5,221 nt of DNA. Source: Acidimicrobiaceae bacterium. GTDB taxonomy: Bacteria > Actinomycetota > Acidimicrobiia > Acidimicrobiales > Ilumatobacteraceae. The notes below the pieces were generated by a model that saw nothing but the letters and a program-made list of their open reading frames with translations, had not been told where the DNA came from and searched no databases. How positions within the stretch are numbered: position 1 is the first letter of the stretch; every line of letters begins with the position of its first letter. Positions 1-3,597 of this stretch are shown here, piece after piece. The position numbers and the translations under genes were made by a program. The stretch spans positions 1 through 5,221 of the forward strand of contig DMQJ01000247.1 of assembly GCA_003455715.1 (NCBI GenBank), read 5' to 3'.

Positions 1-736
1 GATGGGGGAGGGGCGCGACGCGAGGGGGGCCGGGCGCGGTTGGGGTGTGCGGGTCCCCGTCGATGCGCTGCAGCACGAACCGGGCCGCGGCCTCACCCGC
101 CGGCGTGCCCAGGTCGCGCAAGCGTTGCGCGTCGTCGGCCGACAGGGCGGCGCGGTGGGTGGCGTCGAGCGGCACCATGCGGATCGGCCGACCACAGTTG
201 ACGACGATCCTGGCGGCTTCGGGGTCGAGCCAGAAGTTGAACTCGCCCGACGCCGACCGGTTGCCCACGTGGTGTGCGCCGCCCATGATGACGATCTCGG
301 GGATTGCCTCGAGGATGCGTGGCTCCTTCTGGATGGCCATCGCGATGTTGCTCAGGGGCCCCACGGGGCACAGCACGATGTCGCCGTCGGAGGCCAGGTA
401 GGTGTCGATCAGCCAGTCGACCGCATGCTGAGGTTGCAGCACCGCACCGTGCGACACGGGCGGCAGGTCGAGCAGGTTGCCGTGCACGGTGGACGCCATG
501 CCCAGGTCGGCCTGCGGGCGCGCAATCGGCCGGTCCACCCCGCGGTACACGGGGATGTGCGGCATGCCGATCCAGTCGAATACCCGCAGTGTGTTCTCAG
601 TGGTGTAGTCGAGCGTGGTGTTGCCGTTCACCGTGGTGGCCCCGACGAGCTCGAGGTCGGGCGACAGCGCAGCGGTCATCAACGCCACCGCGTCGTCAGT
701 TCCGGTGTCGACATCGAGAATCACCTTGGTGGCCAT
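1..736 (-). CDS. Inosine-uridine preferring nucleoside hydrolase family protein (C-terminus beyond left edge)
   Basis: Hydrolyses the N-glycosidic bond of purine and/or pyrimidine ribonucleosides in cytoplasmic nucleoside salvage (IunH/Rih family). Reading leftward from ATG 736-734, the window holds 245 codons; family members are usually about 310 residues. The N-terminus carries the family signature DVDTGTDDA (residues 8-16), whose Asp cluster (D8, D10, D14, D15) is the Ca2+/ribose site. Further conserved blocks follow: TTVNGN near 35-40, STVHGN near 93-98, VGPLSN near 140, IVIMGGA near 163-169 and GEFNFWLDPEAA near 180-191. The catalytic His-Asp pair close to the C-terminus should lie beyond the edge. 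The last visible residues (about 228-245) are a Pro-rich low-complexity stretch that does not look like the family. A GAGG 8 nt upstream of the ATG is a plausible ribosome binding site. The gene is divergent from the hydrolase at 864. The family call is firm; substrate preference cannot be told. Confidence 0.93.
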   Translation of the reverse strand, partial: MATKVILDVDTGTDDAVALMTAALSPDLELVGATTVNGNTTLDYTTENTLRVFDWIGMPHIPVYRGVDRPIARPQADLGMASTVHGNLLDLPPVSHGAVLQPQHAVDWLIDTYLASDGDIVLCPVGPLSNIAMAIQKEPRILEAIPEIVIMGGAHHVGNRSASGEFNFWLDPEAARIVVNCGRPIRMVPLDATHRAALSADDAQRLRDLGTPAGEAAARFVLQRIDGDPHTPTAPGPPRVAPLPH

Positions 737-863
737 GGCGCCAGCCTCGCACAGCCGTTGGTCTCGTCCGCCCACCGGACTGCTGCGCTCAACGTCGAGC
801 CTCGTGTTGTCGGCCCTGGGCGCACTCCTTGCGGCTTCGCTCGTCACTGGTAAAGCTGAGGCC
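737..863. promoter_or_regulatory. Divergent intergenic region between nucleoside hydrolase and dienelactone hydrolase genes
   Basis: These 127 bp must hold the promoters of both divergent genes. On the plus side TAAAGC (851-856) sits exactly 7 nt before the ATG at 864, the geometry of a leaderless actinobacterial promoter, although the last base is not the preferred T. TTGCGG (829-834) lies 16 nt upstream of it as a weak -35 candidate. A short inverted repeat, GTCCG-CCCAC-CGGAC (766-780), could be an operator half-site pair but is too short to be convincing. On the minus side only a GAGG Shine-Dalgarno (plus CCTC, 745-748) is evident. Confidence 0.3.
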
Positions 864-1589
864 ATGCAGATTCGCAGCGAAACGATCACCTCACCGAGTG
901 GCCCAATGGGTCTGCACGTCGTGCACCCCGACGGTGATGGGCCGTTCCCGGTCGTGGTCTTCTTCCACCACGGGCCTGGCCTCGACGACGGCTCGAAGGA
1001 CACGATGGCTCGCATCGCGGCGTGGGGTTACTACGTCATCACCCATGACCGGTACCACCGCGCCGAGCCGTGGTACACGATGAAGAGCCGCGAGCAGGAC
1101 GAGATCCAGAAGATGTTCGGCCTAGTGCTCGGCACCAGCGAGGCCGAGGTGGCCGAGGATCTCGGAGCCGTTCTGGACTGGCTGCCCACCGACCCGGTCG
1201 CCGCTGGCGGCGCCATGGGTTGTATCGGTTACTGCATTGGCGCCCGCTCGGCGCTGTGCACGATCCGCGACCGCGGCGATACGTTTCGCGCCGGCGTCGG
1301 GCTCCACCCGTCCTTCTGCACCACCGACGCGCCGGATTCGCCCCACCTGGGCGTGCCCTCGTACACCGGATCGCTCTACATCGGGTTCGGCGCCGCCGAC
1401 AAGATGCAACCCGCCTCAGCCAACATGGCGCTCATCGACGCAACGAATGCGCTCGCCAAGGGCAAGGCCGAGATCCACGACGGCGCCGACCACGGCTTCG
1501 GGGTCTACGGCGGGGCCTACCACGCCGCTGCCGCCGATCGGTCGTACGAGTGGGCGAAGACGATGTTCGACCGCGAGTTGCAGAGCTGA
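864..1589 (+). CDS. Dienelactone hydrolase family protein (alpha/beta hydrolase)
   Basis: A 241-residue cytoplasmic alpha/beta hydrolase of the dienelactone hydrolase (carboxymethylenebutenolidase) type, which opens lactones or cleaves small esters. The nucleophile elbow GYCIGA gives Cys124, as in true DLH, and not the Ser of ordinary esterases. The other triad members fit as Asp179 (GAADKMQP) and His210 (GADHGFGVY). The oxyanion-strand region VVVFFHHGPGLDDG (near 30-43), followed by an RIAAWGYYVITHDRYHR block (50-66), matches DLH-like proteins. Length is normal for the family (about 230-250). The frame stays open upstream to 615, but ATG 864 is chosen because homology starts there and earlier starts would overlap the nucleoside hydrolase. 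There is no clear Shine-Dalgarno. The gene is convergent with the SnoaL-like gene, 30 bp away. The physiological substrate is unknown, and no ortho-cleavage catabolic genes are visible beside it. Confidence 0.9.
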   Translation: MQIRSETITSPSGPMGLHVVHPDGDGPFPVVVFFHHGPGLDDGSKDTMARIAAWGYYVITHDRYHRAEPWYTMKSREQDEIQKMFGLVLGTSEAEVAEDLGAVLDWLPTDPVAAGGAMGCIGYCIGARSALCTIRDRGDTFRAGVGLHPSFCTTDAPDSPHLGVPSYTGSLYIGFGAADKMQPASANMALIDATNALAKGKAEIHDGADHGFGVYGGAYHAAAADRSYEWAKTMFDRELQS

Positions 1590-1603
1590 CGACCAGCCAG
1601 ACA

Positions 1604-1625
1604 GCGTCAACCCGGGCGTTCACGC
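1604..1625. terminator. Weak hairpin between convergent genes
   Basis: GCGT-C-AAC (1604-1611) can pair with GTT-C-ACGC (1618-1625), giving a 7-bp stem with one C-C mismatch around a CCGGGC loop. It lies between two convergent genes and overlaps the stop codon of the SnoaL-like gene, so a shared, U-tract-less terminator is possible. No T-run follows on either strand, and the stem is weak. Confidence 0.2.
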
Positions 1626-2039
1626 ACCGGATGCGTTGCCCAGTTGATTGAGTGCGGTGAGGTTGTCGGCGATACCTCGTTGACGGGCAACGCGGCCGTC
1701 GGAGGCGAAGGTGAAGAGGATCATCTCCTCGAACTCCACGCGGCGCCCGGTCGCAGGAAGTGGCCCCCAAGCGCCGTGCTGCGTGCCGGTGATGCGCAGG
1801 TGTACCGCCGCCTGGTCGCCCTCCACGACGATGGCCAACATCTCCTCGTGGTAGTCGGGGAAGGTCTCCCACGCTCGCTCGACCATGCCCTGCACGGCCT
1901 CCGAGCCTTCGCGGAGCGGCGCGAACGGCCGGTAGTCGGCAACGAAGTCAGGCGCGTACAACTCGTCGATCTTGTCGAACTGGCGGCCGTTCCACACCTC
2001 GTCGAACAGCCGCTCGATCACGTGCCGGTGACTCCCCAT
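1620..2039 (-). CDS. SnoaL-like polyketide cyclase / ester cyclase family protein
   Basis: A 139-residue protein of the SnoaL-like branch of the NTF2-like alpha+beta barrel fold. Founding members cyclise polyketide intermediates such as the aklanonic acid ester, but most small stand-alone homologues have no known substrate. Family landmarks in order: VIERLFDEVWN (8-18) in the first helix, ELYAPDFVAD (26-35), ETFPDYHEEML (58-68), GDQAAVHLRITGTQHG (74-89), PATGRRVEFEEM (95-106), and a C-terminal ADNLTALNQLG (124-134). Asp125 is the likely equivalent of the SnoaL catalytic acid, by alignment from memory. ATG 2039 is preferred over an in-frame GTG at 2057 because family similarity begins at once after it; neither has a Shine-Dalgarno. 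TAGACC (plus GGTCTA, 2048-2053) lies 8 nt upstream of the ATG and may be the -10. No polyketide genes are nearby, so a biosynthetic role is not supported. Confidence 0.88.
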   Translation of the reverse strand: MGSHRHVIERLFDEVWNGRQFDKIDELYAPDFVADYRPFAPLREGSEAVQGMVERAWETFPDYHEEMLAIVVEGDQAAVHLRITGTQHGAWGPLPATGRRVEFEEMILFTFASDGRVARQRGIADNLTALNQLGNASGA

Positions 2040-2088
2040 GGCGCGCCGGTCTACCACACCAACGGCAGACGAACAGCCTGCGACAATC

Positions 2089-2110
2089 CCACGCGTCCGC
2101 GGACGCGTGG
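2089..2110. repeat. Perfect 22-bp palindrome, copy 1
   Basis: A perfect inverted repeat with half-sites CCACGCGTCCG and CGGACGCGTGG and no spacer. The 18-bp core ACGCGTCCGCGGACGCGT (2091-2108) occurs again at 2266-2283 and nowhere else in the window. As RNA it would form a 9-bp stem with a CGCG loop. It lies 50 bp upstream of the SnoaL-like start codon, so an operator, a small interspersed palindrome or a cloning-adaptor dimer are all possible readings. Confidence 0.85.
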
Positions 2111-2139
2111 AATGGCTCGGCGGCTTCCGTGTAACACCC

Positions 2140-2150
2140 CCTGATTAGGC
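2140..2150 (+). repeat. 11-bp direct repeat CCTGATTAGGC, left copy
   Basis: Identical to 3120-3130 in the same orientation, 980 bp away. The two copies bracket the toxin-gene relics and the lipoprotein gene. A shared 11-mer in 5 kb is expected by chance a few times, so only its position at both ends of the atypical block makes it notable. Confidence 0.3.
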
Positions 2151-2207
2151 TGATCGCGCGAGCGCGATCAAGGGCGCGATCGAGAGCGGGATCGAAAGCA
2201 CGATGTT
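2151..2207. repeat. Inverted repeat followed by a degenerate 12-bp tandem repeat
   Basis: TGATCGCGC-GA-GCGCGATCA (2151-2170) is a 9-bp-arm hairpin with a 2-nt centre. Its right arm is the first of about four degenerate 12-bp units: GAGCGCGATCAA (2160), GGGCGCGATCGA (2172), GAGCGGGATCGA (2184) and a weaker AAGCACGATGTT (2196). Similarity falls from left to right. The shared GCGATC-like core could be a cluster of protein-binding sites or simple slippage; there is no evidence to choose. Confidence 0.55.
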
Positions 2208-2263
2208 GGTCCGATGCACTCGTGTTCGACTGGCCATTGCCCTGGGGTCCTTCGCTGCGTTGG

Positions 2264-2286
2264 CCACGCGTCCGCGGACGCGTCCG
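2264..2286. repeat. Palindrome core, copy 2, with overlapping third half-site
   Basis: Positions 2264-2283 repeat 2089-2108 exactly (20 nt). The outer right arm differs (CC for GG), so the perfect palindrome is the 18-bp core at 2266-2283. The change creates a second, overlapping 12-bp palindrome, CGGACGCGTCCG (2275-2286), so this copy holds three alternating ACGCGTCCG-type half-sites. It sits just beyond the stop of the minus-strand toxin relic and 16 nt before an ATG at 2300. Confidence 0.8.
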
Positions 2287-2295
2287 GGAGGTCTC

Positions 2296-2379
2296 TCAGA
2301 TGGCGACGACTTCGACGAGGTCGCCGAGGGCTCGGAAGTCATCCGGATTGCGGGTGGGCCTTGAACGAGCCGTTGCGGA
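2296..2379 (-). pseudogene. C-terminal relic of a PIN-domain (VapC-type) toxin gene
   Basis: Read leftward, this stretch encodes SATARSRP followed by TRNPDDFRALGDLVEVVAI and a TGA stop. The TRNPxDF block followed by a short Leu/Val-rich tail ending at the stop is the usual C-terminus of VapC-family PIN-domain ribonucleases, in which the Asp of this block belongs to the acidic metal site. ATARS just before it resembles the preceding helix (IAATA...), with about four residues apparently missing before TRN. Upstream in the same frame there is no recognisable rest of a PIN domain, and a stop is met after about 40 more codons. It is therefore best read as a decayed fragment. The similarity is by eye over about 25 residues. 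Confidence 0.55.
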
Positions 2380-2407
2380 CCTCGACGAGGAGCGCAGCGA
2401 CCGTTGA
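2300..2407 (+). CDS. Possible 35-codon ORF in antitoxin position
   Basis: ATG 2300 is preceded at 8-nt spacing by GGGAGG (2286-2291), the best Shine-Dalgarno in the window. The 35-residue product ends LERAVADLDEERSDR, and its TGA overlaps the TTG start of the PIN-like fragment by 4 nt (TTGA, 2404-2407), the coupling typical of vapBC operons. Against it, the first 20 residues are Arg/Ser-rich and unlike known antitoxins, and the opposite strand carries the TRNPDDF relic over the same bases. At best it is the tail of a vapB gene joined to unrelated sequence; at worst it is a chance frame. Confidence 0.25.
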   Translation: MATTSTRSPRARKSSGLRVGLERAVADLDEERSDR

Positions 2408-2439
2408 TCGTGATCGATGCGTCGGTCCTCGCCGAAGTA
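2404..2439 (+). pseudogene. N-terminal relic of a PIN-domain (VapC-type) toxin gene
   Basis: From TTG 2404 the plus strand reads MIVIDASVLAEV (counting the start as Met), the classic first beta strand of PIN-domain toxins (hydrophobic-x-hydrophobic-D-A/T-S), with Asp5 as the first catalytic acidic residue. After residue 12 the frame stays open to 2619 but turns into Arg/Ser-rich sequence with no PIN character, running over the end of the lipoprotein gene on the other strand. It is head-to-head with the C-terminal VapC relic on the minus strand, so the two cannot be pieces of one simply truncated gene; an inversion or two separate toxin genes is needed. Confidence 0.45.
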
Positions 2440-2503
2440 GCGCCCATTGCCCGAAGCGGGCGACGTTTTCCAGCGATCAGATCAGGCAGATCTGGGTGGT
2501 CAA

Positions 2504-3106
2504 TCAGGCGACGACTAAGTGATATGTCACGTCGAGGGCGAATCCGCCCTCTCCTCCCCAGACTCGCAAGTCGTAAGTTCCTGCCTCGAGGGCAGGGATC
2601 AGAACCCAGTCGCCGTTGAGTTGAACGGAGACCGGCCCGGTGACATCGGGGAACACTGGATTCCCTGCCACGGGCTCGATGGTGACGGGCGACGGCGACG
2701 CAACGTTGACAATTGCGAGGACCTCGCCGTCGAGCGTCGCGTTCTTGGACGCTGTGGAGCCGAAACCGCAGTCGCTGATCTGGACTCCGCACACTGCGTT
2801 GAGCACCGGGATCAATATGGGCGTTCCTTTCGGCAGCGTGCATTGGCGAGTCTCAGTGGTCCCGAATGACCCTGCAAGAAAGAAGACGTCGCTCGGCTGT
2901 CCTCGATGACAGTTCTCGCCGGTCGTGTCTACCACCGGATTCGTCGCCGTCGGCTCGCTGGCTGCCCACTGCCACCACCGACGTGTCAGCTCGAGATCCA
3001 GCTGCGGACTCTTCTGTCCGTTTGTTGTGTTCGCCGTACTGGAGCCGTCACTGCAGGCCGATAACGCGAGCAGGATCATCATTGCTAAGCCAAGCCGTGT
3101 CCGCAC
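2504..3106 (-). CDS. Predicted secreted lipoprotein of an uncharacterised family
   Basis: A 200-residue protein with a lipoprotein signal peptide: MRTR (n-region), the hydrophobic stretch LGLAMMILLA, then lipobox LSAC with the lipidated Cys at 18, followed by a Ser/Thr/Asn-rich linker. It is therefore expected on the outer face of the membrane. The mature part has RRWWQWAASEPTATNPVVD (42-60), GENCHRGQ...VFFLAGSFG (63-82), TRQCTLPKGTPILIPVLNAVC (87-106) and a C-terminal beta-rich tail ending WGGEGGFALDVTYHLVVA. I recall this arrangement from widespread exported hypothetical proteins (WxW, NP..D.TG..C..GQ, FLAG, RxCxxPxG) with no assigned function. Cys66, 89, 106 and 113 could form two disulfides. 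The start is GTG 3106; ATG 3082 would cut off the charged n-region. Three Leu codons are TTA (residues 7, 15, 197), unlike its neighbours. The VOC gene lies 75 bp upstream on the same strand. Confidence 0.85.
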   Translation of the reverse strand: MRTRLGLAMMILLALSACSDGSSTANTTNGQKSPQLDLELTRRWWQWAASEPTATNPVVDTTGENCHRGQPSDVFFLAGSFGTTETRQCTLPKGTPILIPVLNAVCGVQISDCGFGSTASKNATLDGEVLAIVNVASPSPVTIEPVAGNPVFPDVTGPVSVQLNGDWVLIPALEAGTYDLRVWGGEGGFALDVTYHLVVA

Positions 3107-3119
3107 GGCGAGAAGAGTG

Positions 3120-3130
3120 CCTGATTAGGC
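3120..3130 (+). repeat. 11-bp direct repeat CCTGATTAGGC, right copy
   Basis: Second copy of the sequence at 2140-2150, lying 13 nt upstream of the lipoprotein start codon. On the minus strand it reads GCCTAATCAGG, and its TAATCA could alternatively be part of a promoter for the lipoprotein gene, although no -35 at proper spacing is visible. Confidence 0.3.
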
Positions 3131-3181
3131 GCTGCAGTGCAACGTGGCCCCGCGCACAGATCAGGGTGGGGAAGGAACGCC

Positions 3182-3541
3182 CTACGGGTACTGAACGAGT
3201 TGCAGCTGGTTGCCGTCAGGGTCGGCGATGGTGGCGAGTGTGCCGCCCCAGCTCTGCACCTCTGGCGCTCCGACGACGTCGACGGTGTCGGCCAGACCCA
3301 GAAGCGCCAACCGGATGTCGTCGACGGCGAGTGAGAGACCGGTGAAGCGGCCGATCAGTACATCGGCGGCGATGTAGGAGTCGTCGTCGACGGGCTCGAG
3401 CACGAGGTCGGCACCGGCGTCGAACACGACATAGCCGGAAGCTGGACCACCCGCGGTGGGCTCGGTGCCGAGGAGTTGTCGGTACCACGCGGCGCTCCGA
3501 GTGAGGTCGGTGACGAAGATGCGGGCAGCAGCCAATCTCAT
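3182..3541 (-). CDS. VOC-superfamily (glyoxalase/bleomycin resistance fold) protein
   Basis: A 119-residue single VOC module, the usual length for glyoxalase/bleomycin-resistance/extradiol-dioxygenase-fold proteins, which act as dimers. The first beta-alpha unit is ARIFVTDLTRSAAWYRQLLG (6-25); the second half begins GLSLAVDDI (68-76) and ends with the diagnostic WGGTLATIADPDGNQLQLVQ (98-117). The metal-ligand positions of catalytic members look substituted: no His in the first strand, no His in the GLSLAVDD strand, and Gln instead of Glu in NQLQLVQ. Only Glu49 (LVLEP) remains, which suggests a ligand-binding or sequestering protein and not a metalloenzyme. ATG 3541 is chosen because the fold begins directly there; an in-frame start at 3577 would leave only 20 bp to the divergent gene. 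TACCAT (plus ATGGTA, 3548-3553) lies 6 nt upstream and may be its -10. The ligand is unknown. Confidence 0.88.
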   Translation of the reverse strand: MRLAAARIFVTDLTRSAAWYRQLLGTEPTAGGPASGYVVFDAGADLVLEPVDDDSYIAADVLIGRFTGLSLAVDDIRLALLGLADTVDVVGAPEVQSWGGTLATIADPDGNQLQLVQYP

Positions 3542-3597
3542 GCGCGGATGGTACCGAGCACGGCACACTGCGAACACGACGACCTAGGGTCCGAGAG
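3542..3597. promoter_or_regulatory. 56-bp divergent promoter region, probably with leaderless starts
   Basis: Two -10-like hexamers of the TANNNT type face outward. TAGGGT (3585-3590) on the plus strand is followed by exactly 7 nt and the ATG at 3598. TACCAT on the minus strand (plus 3548-3553) is followed by 6 nt and the ATG at 3541. Neither gene has a Shine-Dalgarno. In actinobacteria a -10 at this distance normally means transcription starts at the first base of the start codon. No good -35 boxes are visible, and the two promoters would overlap in their upstream parts. Confidence 0.5.

Larger units (their letters stand above)
2040..2503. other. Intergenic region of 464 bp with repeats and gene relics, no intact gene
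   Basis: No open frame here has the look of a complete protein. From left to right it holds a perfect 22-bp palindrome (2089-2110), an 11-bp sequence seen again at 3120 (2140-2150), a 20-nt hairpin (2151-2170) running into a degenerate 12-bp tandem repeat (2160-2207), a second copy of the palindrome core (2264-2283), and two opposed short stretches that read as fragments of PIN-domain toxin genes (2296-2439). The 3' end of the lipoprotein gene follows. Such decay plus repeats suggests an accessory or rearranged insertion point between ordinary genes. Confidence 0.6.

Noticed and set aside
615..863. N-terminal extension of the dienelactone hydrolase frame to an ATG at 615
   Set aside because: It would overlap the start of the divergent nucleoside hydrolase by more than 100 bp, and the added residues have no family similarity; ATG 864 starts exactly where DLH homology begins.
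304..1083. 259-residue plus-strand frame across the nucleoside hydrolase and the hydrolase start
   Set aside because: Dominated by Arg, Pro, Ser and Cys with no domain signature; it is antisense to the clearly recognisable nucleoside hydrolase.
1620..2057. GTG 2057 as start of the SnoaL-like gene
   Set aside because: It adds six residues with no family similarity and no Shine-Dalgarno; ATG 2039 is followed immediately by the conserved first helix.
2089..2150. Integron attC site formed by GCCTAATCAGG and the nearby palindrome
   Set aside because: GCCTAAT differs from the RYYYAAC core at its last base, no matching GTTRRRY partner lies at attC spacing, and the palindrome has no unpaired extrahelical bases as attC hairpins do.
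2264..2286. Intrinsic terminator at palindrome copy 2 for the minus-strand toxin relic
   Set aside because: The position just past the stop would fit, but there is no T-run on either strand, and the same sequence at copy 1 does not follow any gene end.
2145..2843. 232-residue open frame on the minus strand
   Set aside because: Arg/Ser/Pro-rich composition typical of an out-of-frame reading of GC-rich DNA. It overlaps the lipoprotein gene in another frame, and the lipoprotein has a signal peptide and family motifs.
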